DNA of 64,000 nt from Arthrobacter sp. EPSL27 (GCF_001512305.1 NZ_LNUT01000001.1:124001-188000); one strand, 5' to 3'. Numbered from the stretch's first letter, positions 19,424-28,184 are shown. Translations and numbers: made by a program. The notes: generated by a model not told the origin, from the letters alone.

Positions 19424-20629
19424 GTGAACGACATCCTCCCTATTCTTCTGCCCATTCTCGCCGCCCTGGTGGTTCTCGGTGCGCTCCTTCCGGTCCTGAT
19501 GAAGACCCGGAAGAACATCACCAACTACCCCGAAAAGCGTGACGCGAACGATCCCGTCCAGCCGGGCGGCGGAACCCTCCTCGAGGACCGCCCCGCGCCG
19601 GTGCGCGACCGCAACGCCCCCGGCGCCGTCGACGTCGGGGACCTGGAAACAGTCGAAGTCCCGGACACCGTTGCCGGCCTGGAAACGGTGCCCGTGGAGA
19701 CGCCGCTGCCGGTGGCCGGCCGCCTGGTCCGCCTGCGCGAACGCCTGGTCAAGTCCAACAACATACTGGGCAAAGGCCTGCTGGCCCTCCTCTCCGCCGA
19801 CAAGATCGATGAGAACGTCTGGGACGAGGTGGAGGAGACCCTCCTGCTCGCCGACCTGGGCACCGAGCCCACCCTCCAGCTGGTGGACGCGCTGCGCGAA
19901 CGCGTGAAGGTGCTGGGCACCCGCTCACCGGAGCAGGTCAAGGCCCTGCTGCGGGAGGAACTCATCAAGCTCGTGGACCCCACCATGGACCGCAGCCTGA
20001 ACGTCACCCGCCACGCCGACAAGCCCGCCGTCGTGCTGGTGGTCGGCGTCAACGGCGTTGGCAAGACCACCACCGTGGGCAAGCTCGCCCGCGTGCTCGT
20101 CGCTGAGGACAAGGACGTGCTGCTGGGCGCGGCGGACACCTTCCGCGCCGCTGCCGCCGAGCAGCTCGCCACCTGGGGCCAGCGCGTCGGCGTCCCCACC
20201 GTGAAGTCCGACGTCGACGGCGCGGACCCGGCGTCGGTCGCCTATGAGGCGGTCAAGGCCGGCATCGATCAGGAGGTCGACGTCGTGATGGTGGACACCG
20301 CCGGGCGGCTGCAGAACAAAGTCGGGCTGATGGACGAGCTCGGCAAGGTCAAGCGCGTCATCGAGAAGCTGGCCGAGGTGGACGAGGTGCTGCTGGTCCT
20401 GGATGCCACCACCGGGCAGAACGGCCTCAACCAGGCCCGTGTGTTCGCCGAGGTGGTCAACATCACCGGCATCGTCCTGACCAAGCTGGACGGCACGGCC
20501 AAGGGCGGCATCGTGGTGGCCATCCAGAAGTCCCTGGGTGTCCCGGTCAAGCTGATCGGCCTGGGCGAAGGCGCGGACGACCTCGCCCCCTTCGACGCCG
20601 AGAACTTCGTTGACGCCATCCTGAACTAG
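19424..20629 (+). CDS. ftsY: Signal recognition particle receptor FtsY
   Basis: 401-residue SRP-type GTPase that docks ribosome-SRP complexes at the membrane. An N-terminal membrane helix (residues 4-26) is followed by an acidic linker and the NG domain. G motifs are GVNGVGKTTTVGKLA, GAADTFRAAA, DTAGRL and TKLDGTAKGG. The GTG at 19424 gives a helix starting almost at residue 1. The ribosome-binding sequence AGGGGA abuts the start codon, an odd spacing, so the translation start is less certain than the gene. A strong hairpin terminator follows. Confidence 0.95.
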   Translation: MNDILPILLPILAALVVLGALLPVLMKTRKNITNYPEKRDANDPVQPGGGTLLEDRPAPVRDRNAPGAVDVGDLETVEVPDTVAGLETVPVETPLPVAGRLVRLRERLVKSNNILGKGLLALLSADKIDENVWDEVEETLLLADLGTEPTLQLVDALRERVKVLGTRSPEQVKALLREELIKLVDPTMDRSLNVTRHADKPAVVLVVGVNGVGKTTTVGKLARVLVAEDKDVLLGAADTFRAAAAEQLATWGQRVGVPTVKSDVDGADPASVAYEAVKAGIDQEVDVVMVDTAGRLQNKVGLMDELGKVKRVIEKLAEVDEVLLVLDATTGQNGLNQARVFAEVVNITGIVLTKLDGTAKGGIVVAIQKSLGVPVKLIGLGEGADDLAPFDAENFVDAILN

Positions 20630-20644
20630 GCTCCCCTTAAACGC

Positions 20645-20704
20645 CGCTGGCTCCCAGCCGTTGCCGTCCGGACGATCCGGTTCGGGAACAGCTGGGAGCC
20701 AGCG
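20645..20704. terminator. Bidirectional hairpin between ftsY and the glycosidase gene
   Basis: Perfect 14-bp inverted repeat, CGCTGGCTCCCAGC at 20645-20658 and its complement at 20691-20704, followed by GTGTTT. It lies between converging genes, so it can serve both. Confidence 0.8.
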
Positions 20705-20714
20705 GTGTTTGGGG

Positions 20715-22394
20715 CTAGTGCTTGAAGTTCAGGACGGTGACCGTTCCGGCCGTCAGCTTGAACGTCTGCTGACGGGAGCCGTACGCGAACCCCTCCACTG
20801 TGGCGCGCTCGGCCAGCGGAATCGGTTCGGACTTGGCGCCGTCGATCACGGTGCTGTCCTCGGCGGCGAAGCTGGGACCGGACATCTGGGTCATGGTCCC
20901 GGTCAGGGCGCGCTCGGGCAGATTGAGCGTGACCTCGGTCTGGGCCGCCTTCTCAGGGTCGTTCTGGTTGACCAGGACCACGCTGGTGCTGCCGTCGTCG
21001 TTCCGCAGTGCGTAGCTGTACATCAGGCCGCCGCCCTTCGAATCCAGCTTGAGGTACTTGCCGCCCTCCATTTCGGCCACCATGGAGATGCCGAAGAAGT
21101 TCGCGCGGCCGGAGAAGTTTCCGTCCGGCTTCAGGTAGGCGCCGCCGCTGCAGATGGCCGACATGGGCGGGCCGCCCTTGCAGGTCAGCATCGAGCTGTG
21201 GAACCCGATCCGGGTGATGCCCAGCTGCGCGGCGTTGAGCGCGTAGTCAGCGGTCCACAGCGCCGAGGCGTGGGTCCGGGAGGTCTCGTTCGACCCCGGG
21301 CACGCGGCGATGCCGGTCTCCGGCAGCCAGGTTTCGATTCCTGCGGCCCGGGCGGTTTCGAGGGCCGCCTGCTGGTAGTCGCTGGCGCGCTGGTGCATCA
21401 GCGGGCTCATCACGTTGGCGATGGTCGGCGAGCTCTTCGGGTCGCCGCCGTCGCAGCTGTGGAGCGGGTAGTTGTGGAAGGACAGGATCTTCTTCTGCGG
21501 GATGTCAGCATCGATGAACGGCTGCCACCATTTGCGGTCGTACGCGCCCGGGCCCGAGATGGGCACATTGGGCGCCACCGCGTTCATGGCCTTCGCGTAG
21601 GCCTTGAGTTCCTCAACGTACTGCTCCGTGCTGTAGCCGCCCGGGCGGACACCGTTGGCACCGAACCCGTTGGGCTCGTTCCCGACCGTGAAGCTCAGCA
21701 GCCGGGGGCCGAAGATTTCCGTTGCGTGCTTGGCCATGTCGGCGGCGCGCTCCGGATCGTAGTGGCCCAGGTCCACGGTGAGGCTGACGGTCGCATCCGC
21801 AGCTTCCAGCAGGGTGTTCAGCCGGGCCAGGTCCGCCGGGCCGACGGCCCGGACCGGGTGCGCCTTGTCGCCCTTGTAGCCGGTGGCCGGAACGGCCTCG
21901 TTGGTGGAGGTCCAGAAGAAGCGGCGGTCCACGGCGTTGCCGCCGAAGCGGAGCACGGGCTGGTCGGCTTCCTTGAACAGTTTCACCAGGGAGGCGTTGT
22001 CACCGCTGAGCATGGGATCGGCCAGGTCGGTGGCCTCCAGCGAGATGCCAACGAGTCCCTTGGTCAGGGACGTGCCGACCTGGTCGTTCGAGACACTGAC
22101 CTGCAGCGGCTCGACGGGCTCCAGCGGGGAGCCGGCGGGCGGGCCCGCCTGCTGGTAATAGGTGACCTCCGGCGCCGGGGGCAGCGCGGCCTCGGATGTG
22201 GGGGCGGTGCCCGCGGGGGCCGCGGCGTCTCCGCCGTCGGCCGGCCGGAGGAAGAACACCAGGGACGCCACAACGGCGATGACCGCAAGGACGGACAGGA
22301 CGACGGCGGGGCGCAGCTTCCGGGGCCGCGTTCCGGGCGTGTCCTCCCGTCTGGAATCGGGCGCGGGGTCGTAGTGCGGGTCTTGGGGTGGCAT
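20715..22394 (-). CDS. Membrane-anchored glycoside hydrolase, GH79/heparanase-like
   Basis: 559 residues. The cytoplasmic N-terminus is short, a membrane helix follows (about residues 31-52, RPAVVLSVLAVIAVV), then an external TIM-barrel domain. FTVGNEPNGFG fits the acid/base Glu of clan GH-A. WLPETGIAAC may carry the nucleophile Glu. The C-terminal part (VLVNQNDPEKAA...) matches the beta-sandwich of GH79-type enzymes. The ATG at 22394 has GGAGAA 8 nt upstream. The natural glycan is unknown; beta-glucuronidase-like activity is inferred from family resemblance only. Confidence 0.75.
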   Translation of the reverse strand: MPPQDPHYDPAPDSRREDTPGTRPRKLRPAVVLSVLAVIAVVASLVFFLRPADGGDAAAPAGTAPTSEAALPPAPEVTYYQQAGPPAGSPLEPVEPLQVSVSNDQVGTSLTKGLVGISLEATDLADPMLSGDNASLVKLFKEADQPVLRFGGNAVDRRFFWTSTNEAVPATGYKGDKAHPVRAVGPADLARLNTLLEAADATVSLTVDLGHYDPERAADMAKHATEIFGPRLLSFTVGNEPNGFGANGVRPGGYSTEQYVEELKAYAKAMNAVAPNVPISGPGAYDRKWWQPFIDADIPQKKILSFHNYPLHSCDGGDPKSSPTIANVMSPLMHQRASDYQQAALETARAAGIETWLPETGIAACPGSNETSRTHASALWTADYALNAAQLGITRIGFHSSMLTCKGGPPMSAICSGGAYLKPDGNFSGRANFFGISMVAEMEGGKYLKLDSKGGGLMYSYALRNDDGSTSVVLVNQNDPEKAAQTEVTLNLPERALTGTMTQMSGPSFAAEDSTVIDGAKSEPIPLAERATVEGFAYGSRQQTFKLTAGTVTVLNFKH

Positions 22395-22505
22395 GACTAA
22401 GTTCTCCGGCTTCTGGGTGGGATCTCCCAACAGCCTAACGAAGTCCGCCGCCGGGCGCCCCCCGCGGGACGCCGGAACTGCTTGCCGTGTGCCCTGGCAG
22501 GGGCG

Positions 22506-23753
22506 TCAGGCAGCGCGGTGAACGGGGCGCTGGAATGTCTCGCGGGCCAGCAGCCAGCCGGCGGCGGCCGCGATGAGGACACCGCCGGTGACACCGAAGG
22601 CCCAGCCGTAGCCCAGCCGGTCGGCGAGGAGGCCCGCCAGCACCGGTCCGATGATCGCGCCGCTGTCCGCCGTCATCTGGAAGATGGCCAGCACCCGCCC
22701 GCCGGAGCGCTCGTTCCCGATCACGTCGGCCATGGCCGCCTGCTGGGCCGGGCCCAGCAGGCCGGACCCGACGCCGGCAACAGCCGTGGCCAGCAGGAAC
22801 CAGAGCAGCTCGTGGGTGAAGCCGATGGCCGCCGTCGCGGTTCCGGTCACCAGCAGCCCGGAAATCATCAGCGGCTTCCGGCCCAGGGTGTCCGCGAGTT
22901 TGCCGGAGAACGTCAGCGCCACGGCGTTGGCCGCGGCGAATACCGCCAGCGCCCAGCCGGCGGATTCCGGCCCGGCGTTCAGGGCGGCAACGGCGAAGAG
23001 CGGCACCGTGGCCATCCGCACCCCGAAGGTGGCCCAGCCGTTGGCGAAGCTGGAGAACAACCCTGCCCGGTAGGCACTGTCCCGCAGAGCGTCGCGCAGT
23101 TCCATGGCCGGGGCCGTGCTCCCGTCCGGGCGGGAGGCGGCCGGCACGTGGCTGAGCTGGGTCTGCACCACCAGCGCGGCCAGGACCAGCGCGGCCGCGT
23201 AGACCAGGAACGGCACGCGCAGCCCGAAGCCGGCCAGCAGGCCGCCCACCACCGGGCCGCACACGTTGCCGATCAGGAACGCCGAGGCGTACGCCCCGGA
23301 AACCCGGCCCCGGCTTTCGGGCGGGGCCAGCCTAACCACCAGGGCCATGGACGCCACCGTGAACATCACTGAACCCGCGCCGCCGAGGCCGCGGAAGATC
23401 AGCAGCTGCCAGTAGTCCTGCGCAAACGCACACGCCGCCGTCGACGCCGCAACGATCAGCAGGCCGGCCACGTAGACCGGCCGTTCCCCGAGCCGCACGA
23501 TCAGCGCACCGCCGGCAGGGGCGAACACCAGCCGCATAAAGGCGAAGATGCTGACGATCACCGCGGCCGCCGTCGCGCCGACGTCGAACGTGGTGGCGAA
23601 CTGGGGGAGGACGGGCGCCACGAGGCCGAAACCGAGGGCGATGAGGAAGGCCGCGACCAACATCACCTTGATGTCCCGGGGCAGCACTGCCTTTCCGCTG
23701 CTGCGGGGGGATGCCAGCGGCGGGGAACCCGCGGGGCGGGGGGTCTTACTCAT
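22506..23753 (-). CDS. MFS multidrug-type exporter
   Basis: 415 residues with about 12 hydrophobic helices. A central loop carries the SHVPAASRPDGS linker. It resembles DHA1-type drug/proton antiporters, with a motif-C-like GGLLAGFGLRVPF stretch in helix 5 and GLGGAGSVMF in the first half. The ATG at 23753 starts a polar N-terminus; the longer reading frame to 23876 has no supporting features. It is divergent from amtB across 262 bp that hold a 10-bp inverted repeat (23828-23874). The substrate is unknown. Confidence 0.85.
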   Translation of the reverse strand: MSKTPRPAGSPPLASPRSSGKAVLPRDIKVMLVAAFLIALGFGLVAPVLPQFATTFDVGATAAAVIVSIFAFMRLVFAPAGGALIVRLGERPVYVAGLLIVAASTAACAFAQDYWQLLIFRGLGGAGSVMFTVASMALVVRLAPPESRGRVSGAYASAFLIGNVCGPVVGGLLAGFGLRVPFLVYAAALVLAALVVQTQLSHVPAASRPDGSTAPAMELRDALRDSAYRAGLFSSFANGWATFGVRMATVPLFAVAALNAGPESAGWALAVFAAANAVALTFSGKLADTLGRKPLMISGLLVTGTATAAIGFTHELLWFLLATAVAGVGSGLLGPAQQAAMADVIGNERSGGRVLAIFQMTADSGAIIGPVLAGLLADRLGYGWAFGVTGGVLIAAAAGWLLARETFQRPVHRAA

Positions 23754-23827
23754 GGCGGTGGCTTCCTGGCGGTGCGGGCGCACTGGCGTGCGGGGAGAAG
23801 TGATGTTGGAACGGATGAAACATAACC

Positions 23828-23874
23828 GTAACAAGAAGGATTTGCACCATTTACTTCCGGGAGGTTCTTGTAAC
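23828..23874. promoter_or_regulatory. Perfect 10-bp inverted repeat in the amtB/MFS divergent region
   Basis: GTAACAAGAA at 23828-23837 and TTCTTGTAAC at 23865-23874, with 27 bp between. It lies 75-121 bp upstream of the MFS start and shares its right GTAAC with the GlnR-like box. It could be an operator for either gene. Confidence 0.55.
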
Positions 23875-23907
23875 AACCCGGCAATCTAATTCCTCCACCG
23901 GCGAAAC
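23870..23907 (+). promoter_or_regulatory. GlnR-like binding box upstream of amtB
   Basis: Actinobacterial GlnR sites follow gTnAC-n6-GaAAC repeated twice. Here GTAAC (23870), GCAAT (23881), CCTCC (23892) and GAAAC (23903) fall exactly on that 11-bp spacing. The first and last are perfect, the second partial, the third poor. It sits 109 nt before the amtB start, the usual target of nitrogen control. Confidence 0.45.
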
Positions 23908-24015
23908 ACTCCGCGGACAAACTTTTCTGTAGAACGCAACCAGCGTTGAGGCATGCGGAGGACACTCCGCGAAACACCCAACAGATTCGCATCCAAGCAA
24001 GGGAGGACGTGCACC

Positions 24016-25383
24016 ATGGAACTTACCGCAGGTCACGTATGGCTGATGGTGGCGGCGGCACTCGTGCTGTTCATGACACCAGGACTCGCATTTTTCTACG
24101 GCGGCATGACACGCGCCAAGGCTGCACTGAACATGATGATGATGAGCTTCATCTCCATCGGCATGGTCGGTGTGGTCTGGGTGCTCTGGGGCGCCTCGAT
24201 GAGCTCCGGCGAGGGCTTCATGCAGATGGTCGGAAACCCGTTCGCCACCTTCGGGCTGGAGGGCATCGACACCCCTGACGGTCTCATCAAGGTCGGCTAC
24301 GCGGCCACCTTCGCCATCATCACCGTCGCACTGATCAGCGGCGCCATTGCCGACCGCGCCAAGTTCGGCGCCTGGTCCGTCTTCGTCCCCGTCTGGGTCA
24401 CGCTGGTGTACTGCCCGCTGGCCTACATGGTCTGGGGCGGCGGGCTGTTCGGCCCGGAAGGCGCCATCGGCCAGGCCCTCGGCCCGGCGATTGACTTCGC
24501 CGGCGGTACCGTGGTCCACATCAACGCCGGCGTCGCCGCACTGATCCTCGTGCTGATCATCGGCAACCGCAAGGGCTTCGGCAAGGATCCCAACCACCGC
24601 CCGCACAACATCCCGTTCGTGATGCTCGGTGCCGCGATCCTGTGGTTCGGCTGGTTCGGCTTCAACGGCGGCGCAGCCACCACCGCGGAACAGGGCGGCC
24701 TGATCTGGGTCAACACCCTCGCAGCCCCGGCCGCGGCCATGCTCGGCTGGCTCATCACCGAACGCATCCGCGACGGCCACCCGACCTCGCTCGGTGCCGC
24801 CTCCGGTGTTGTCGCCGGCCTCGTCGCCATCACCCCGGCCTGCGCCAACGTCAGCCCGGTCGGCGCCCTCGCCCTCGGCCTGATCGCCGGTGCGGCATCC
24901 GCCCTGGCCGTGGGCCTCAAGTTCCGCTGGGGCTTCGATGACTCGCTCGACGTCGTCGGCGTCCACCTGGTCTCCGGCATCATCGGCACCGTGGCGCTGG
25001 GCTTCATCGCCCTCCCCACCGACGGCGTCGGCGGTGGCCTGTTCTACGGCGGCGGCCTCACCCAGATGTGGGCCCAGCTCGCAGCGGCCGGCATCGCCAT
25101 CGCCTACTCGGCAGTGATGACCTCCATCATCGCCCTCGCCATCCACAAGACCATGGGCTTCAGGGTCTCCCAGGAGCAGGAAGTGGTGGGCGTGGACCTC
25201 AGCCTGCACGCAGAGACCGCCTACGAGTTCGGCGTCGGCGGCCACGGCGGAAGCTTCACCCCGCTGCATGAGCTCATCACCGGCAAGACGCAGGCCGTGG
25301 CAGTCCCGGCCGCCGAAACGGTGGACGCGGCATCCAACGGCAAAACGACCGCAGCAGCAGGCAAGGAAAGTGTGGAGGCATGA
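24016..25383 (+). CDS. amtB: Ammonium transporter AmtB
   Basis: 455-residue membrane protein with about 11 helices that carries ammonium at low nitrogen. It begins with the classic LVLFMTPGLAFFYGGMTRAKAALNMMMM stretch (first helix and Phe gate). Later it has FAGGTVVHINAGVAAL and WFGWFGFNGGA, which hold the pore His and Phe/Trp positions of the family. VVGVDLSLHAETAYEF near the end forms the conserved cytoplasmic tail that binds PII. The start has GGGAGG 9 nt upstream. It overlaps glnK by 4 nt, giving the usual transporter/regulator pair. Nitrogen control through the GlnR-like box upstream is likely. Confidence 0.95.
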   Translation: MELTAGHVWLMVAAALVLFMTPGLAFFYGGMTRAKAALNMMMMSFISIGMVGVVWVLWGASMSSGEGFMQMVGNPFATFGLEGIDTPDGLIKVGYAATFAIITVALISGAIADRAKFGAWSVFVPVWVTLVYCPLAYMVWGGGLFGPEGAIGQALGPAIDFAGGTVVHINAGVAALILVLIIGNRKGFGKDPNHRPHNIPFVMLGAAILWFGWFGFNGGAATTAEQGGLIWVNTLAAPAAAMLGWLITERIRDGHPTSLGAASGVVAGLVAITPACANVSPVGALALGLIAGAASALAVGLKFRWGFDDSLDVVGVHLVSGIIGTVALGFIALPTDGVGGGLFYGGGLTQMWAQLAAAGIAIAYSAVMTSIIALAIHKTMGFRVSQEQEVVGVDLSLHAETAYEFGVGGHGGSFTPLHELITGKTQAVAVPAAETVDAASNGKTTAAAGKESVEA

Positions 25384-25718
25384 AACTGATCACAGCAATC
25401 GTCCGGCCGGAAAAGCTCGACACCATCCGCGAAGGCCTCGAAGCCTACGGAGTGCAGGGCCTCACCGTCAGCGCAGCCAGCGGCTACGGCCGCCAGCGCG
25501 GCTACACCGAGGTGTACCGCGGCGCCGAGTACAACGTGGACCTGCTCCCCAAGATCCGGGTAGAGGTCCTGGCCACCGACGAACAGGCGGACGACATCCT
25601 GGATGTCATCATCGCCAGCTCGAATACGGGCCGGGCCGGAGACGGCAAGGTGTGGACGATGGATGTGTTCGAGGCAGTACGGGTCCGCACCGGTGAGCGC
25701 GGATCGGCTGCCATCTAG
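25380..25718 (+). CDS. glnK: PII signalling protein GlnK
   Basis: 112-residue trimeric PII protein that senses 2-oxoglutarate and ATP/ADP and plugs AmtB when nitrogen is ample. The T-loop YGRQRGYTEVYRGAEY contains the Tyr modified in the family (RGAEY, residue 51). The B-loop TGRAGDGKVW and the C-terminal RVRTGERG are complete. A GlnD-type enzyme would modify the Tyr, yet no glnD follows here, whereas in Corynebacterium amtB-glnK-glnD are contiguous. A strong terminator lies 42 nt after the stop. Confidence 0.96.
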   Translation: MKLITAIVRPEKLDTIREGLEAYGVQGLTVSAASGYGRQRGYTEVYRGAEYNVDLLPKIRVEVLATDEQADDILDVIIASSNTGRAGDGKVWTMDVFEAVRVRTGERGSAAI

Positions 25719-25760
25719 GCAAGAACCTCACAGCTCCAAGCAACGCATCTCCATATAACG

Positions 25761-25798
25761 CAGCGGGCCGGGAACCTGAAAGGGTACCCGGCCCGCTG
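25761..25798 (+). terminator. Terminator after amtB-glnK
   Basis: Perfect 12-bp inverted repeat, CAGCGGGCCGGG at 25761-25772 and its complement at 25787-25798, with a 14-nt loop. There is no long T-run after it. Confidence 0.7.
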
Positions 25799-25919
25799 TG
25801 CTGTGCCCGCTGGCTTCCGGACCACGCCCGACGGCGGCCCGCCCGTTCCGCCACGCGAGTCGTTTTCGACGCATGAAGCGCCCGGCGACGCGCTGCGTGT
25901 CCTTCGACGCGCTAGTGGT

Positions 25920-26007
25920 CTGGCGAGGCGGTAAGTGCTTGGCGCTGCGGTACTCCGGTGTCGTCCGGCAATTTGCGCGTCGCTGAGCAAGAACCGCATC
26001 GCCAGGA
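25920..26007. repeat. Repeat unit 1
   Basis: Core AAGTGCTTGGCG...GGCAATTTGCGCGTCGC. Outer arms CTGGCGAGGCG (25920) and CGCATCGCCAG (25995) pair at 10 of 11 positions. Confidence 0.75.
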
Positions 26008-26160
26008 GAGCAGGTCGGCCCGGGCTCCATGCCACCGCCGGCCTCCACGCTGCCCGAATGGTTCGGCGCGGCGTGGCGTGTCCGGCGACGCGCGAGTGGT
26101 CAGGCGACGCGTAAGGCGCCTGGCGACGTGCTCTACCTTCCCGGCGGGGCGCGGAGGTTC

Positions 26161-26265
26161 TGGCGGCGCGCTACCCGCCCTTCGACGCGCAAAGTGCCTG
26201 ACGCGGCGGTATTCCCGTAGCGTCCGGCAATTTGCGCGTCGTGGAGCGGGAAACGCGTCGCCAGG
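26161..26265. repeat. Repeat unit 2
   Basis: Core AAGTGCCTGACGCGGCGGT...CGTAGCGTCCGGCAATTTGCGCGTCG. The right arm CGCGTCGCCAG is intact; the left arm is reduced to CGACGCG. Inner GACGC and GCGTC can pair. Confidence 0.75.
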
Positions 26266-26377
26266 GCGCCCGACGTCGGCCCGCACCCGCCCGCCAACCT
26301 CAGCCGCGCCACATCCGCCCGGCCCCTGCGCGGAGCGTTCCTCGACGCGCTGGGTGTACTTCGATGCGCGAAGGTTT

Positions 26378-26466
26378 TGGCGACGCGCGAAGTGTCTGAC
26401 GCAGCGGTATGCCCGTAGCGTCAGGCTTTTTGCGCGTCGCGGAGCAGGAACCGCATCGCGACGACG
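26378..26466. repeat. Repeat unit 3
   Basis: Inner hairpin CTGACGC (26396-26402) and GCGTCAG (26418-26424) is perfect with a 15-nt loop. Outer arms are weaker than in unit 4. Confidence 0.75.
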
Positions 26467-26605
26467 CCCGCGGCGGCCCGCACCCGCCAGCCTCAGCCGC
26501 GCCACATCCGCCGGCCCTGCGCGGAGTGTTCTTCGAATCGGGTTGGGCCCGGCGACTCGCTTCGTGTCCCGCGAGACATTACGTGTCCGGCGATGCGCGA
26601 ATGTT

Positions 26606-26692
26606 CTGGCGACGCGGAAAGTGCCTGGCGCGGCGGTATTCCCGTGTCGCCCGGCTTTTTGCGCGTCGCGGAGCGCGAATCGCGTCGCCAGG
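26606..26692. repeat. Repeat unit 4
   Basis: Outer arms CTGGCGACGCG (26606-26616) and CGCGTCGCCAG (26681-26691) form a perfect 11-bp inverted repeat. The inner pair is CCTGGCG with CGCCCGG, where unit 3 has an A-T pair at the position that is G-C here. Confidence 0.75.
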
Positions 26693-26774
26693 ACGCCGGC
26701 GGCGGCCGGCACCTTCCGCGCCGCGCGCCGCGTCGGCACCCCAGTGGTCTATCGCCGCCCGACGGCCGCGCGCG

Positions 26775-28166
26775 TCAGCGGGCCGGCCAGCCTTCCGGGC
26801 CGGCGCTTCCGGCGGGGTACTCATCGAGCGGCACGCTGTCCTTGGCCCAGGCCTTCAGGACCGGCTCCAGGATCCGCCAGCAGTCCTCGGCGGTGTCGGC
26901 GCGGACGGAGAGCAGCGGATCCCCGGTGAGGACGCCTTCCAGGACTTCGCCGTACGGCAGCAGTTCGGAAGCGCTCAGCTCAGCCCTCAGTGTGGCGCGG
27001 TCCAGGCTCAGCACGTCGCCGGGGCCGTTCACATCGACGTCGAACTGCAGCGTGTCCGGCCCGAAGCCGATCCTCAGCTGGTTGGGGGAGTCCACGCCGG
27101 TGAAGCCCTTGGGCAGGTGCGGCACGGGCCGGAACGTCACCACGGCTTCCTTCCGTTTGTTGCCCAGGGCCTTGCCGGAGCGCAGCGTGAACGGGACGCC
27201 CTGCCAGCGCCAGTTGTCGATCTCCACCTGCACTTCGGCGAGCGTCTCGGTGCCGCGTGCGGCGTCCACGCCTTCCTCCTTGGCGTAGTCCGGAACCTCC
27301 CGGCCGCCCACAGTTCCCGCGGTGTACCGGGCCCGGCGGGTGTTCCTGGCGTAAGGCGCCTTGATGCTGCTCGCCCGCAGCACCGTGGCCACGGCATCCC
27401 GCAGGTCACGTTCGTCCACGGAGGCCGGCGGTTCGATCGCCATGAGGGCCATGATCTGCAGCAGGTGGCTCTGGACCATGTCGCGCAGGGCGCCGGCGCC
27501 GTCGTAGTAGCGGGCGCGCCCCTCGAGGGCGAGGTCCTCGTCGAAGACGATCTCGACACTCTCGATGTGTTCGCGGTTCCACACCGGCTCCAGGAAGGTG
27601 TTGGCGAAGCGGAGGCCCAGGATGTTCAGTACCGTCGCCTTGCCCAGGAAGTGGTCCACCCGGTGGATGTGGTCCTCCGGCACCAGGGCGGCCAGGGTCT
27701 GGTTCAGGTGCCGGGCGGACTCCTCGCTGGAACCGAACGGCTTTTCCATCACCAGCCGTGTCCCGGCAGGCACCTGCGCCGGCTCCAGTGCCTCGCAGGC
27801 CAGCTGGCTGACACGCGGCGGCAGGGCAAAGTAGATGGCCACGGGTCCCGGAAGCTGCGCCAGCAGGCCCGCCAGCTGCCCGTCCGCGGTGACGTCCAGC
27901 TGGTGGTAGCTGGTGGTCTCGCGGATCCGCTTGAGCTCCCGCTGGCCGGCGGCGTCGGCCTGGGAATTGGCGTCCGCAAAAGAGGTGTCAACACGCTCCC
28001 GCCACTGCTCCGGTGTCCAGGCGTCCGAGCCCGCGCCCACCAGGGCCAGCCCGTCGGCGCGTCCCCGGGCGACGAGCCTGGCCAGTCCCGGCAGCAGGAG
28101 CCTGCCGGTGAGGTCGCCGGACGCGCCGAGGATGAGCAGGGTTTTTACAGTTGTTTGGCTGGTCAC
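26775..28166 (-). CDS. zwf: Glucose-6-phosphate 1-dehydrogenase
   Basis: Oxidises glucose 6-phosphate to the lactone and makes NADPH, entry to the oxidative pentose phosphate route. The Rossmann motif ILGASGDLTGRLLLPGL is at residues 13-29. The active-site segment IHRVDHFLGKATV carries the catalytic His and Lys. NREHIESVEIVFDEDLALEGR and YYDGAGALRDMVQSHLLQ are family-standard. At 463 residues it is slightly short of the usual 480-510. It stands alone, not with tal, tkt, opcA or pgl, so a second zwf may exist elsewhere in the genome. It is divergent from ffh. Confidence 0.93.
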   Translation of the reverse strand: MTSQTTVKTLLILGASGDLTGRLLLPGLARLVARGRADGLALVGAGSDAWTPEQWRERVDTSFADANSQADAAGQRELKRIRETTSYHQLDVTADGQLAGLLAQLPGPVAIYFALPPRVSQLACEALEPAQVPAGTRLVMEKPFGSSEESARHLNQTLAALVPEDHIHRVDHFLGKATVLNILGLRFANTFLEPVWNREHIESVEIVFDEDLALEGRARYYDGAGALRDMVQSHLLQIMALMAIEPPASVDERDLRDAVATVLRASSIKAPYARNTRRARYTAGTVGGREVPDYAKEEGVDAARGTETLAEVQVEIDNWRWQGVPFTLRSGKALGNKRKEAVVTFRPVPHLPKGFTGVDSPNQLRIGFGPDTLQFDVDVNGPGDVLSLDRATLRAELSASELLPYGEVLEGVLTGDPLLSVRADTAEDCWRILEPVLKAWAKDSVPLDEYPAGSAGPEGWPAR

Positions 28167-28184
28167 CTAAGCCAGCATGCCATC

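Larger units (their letters stand above)
25800..26774. repeat. Non-coding repeat field with four structured units
   Basis: About 1 kb between glnK and zwf without a credible gene. It is built from diverged copies of a roughly 90-bp core (25920, 26161, 26378, 26606) joined by segments rich in TTCGACGCG and GCGACGCG. A longer segment containing CCTCAGCCGCGCCACATCC occurs twice (from about 26279 and 26477), so part of the field is a tandem duplication of about 200 bp. Long open frames on both strands are by-products of the high GC content and of the repeats; none has a ribosome site or known domain. Confidence 0.8.

Noticed and set aside
25920..26692. CRISPR array in the repeat field
   Set aside because: Units are about 90 bp, diverged, unevenly spaced, and no cas genes are nearby.
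25912..26739. Open frames on both strands in the repeat field (up to 323 codons)
   Set aside because: They arise from GC-rich repeats, have Arg/Ala-rich composition with no domain and no start signals.
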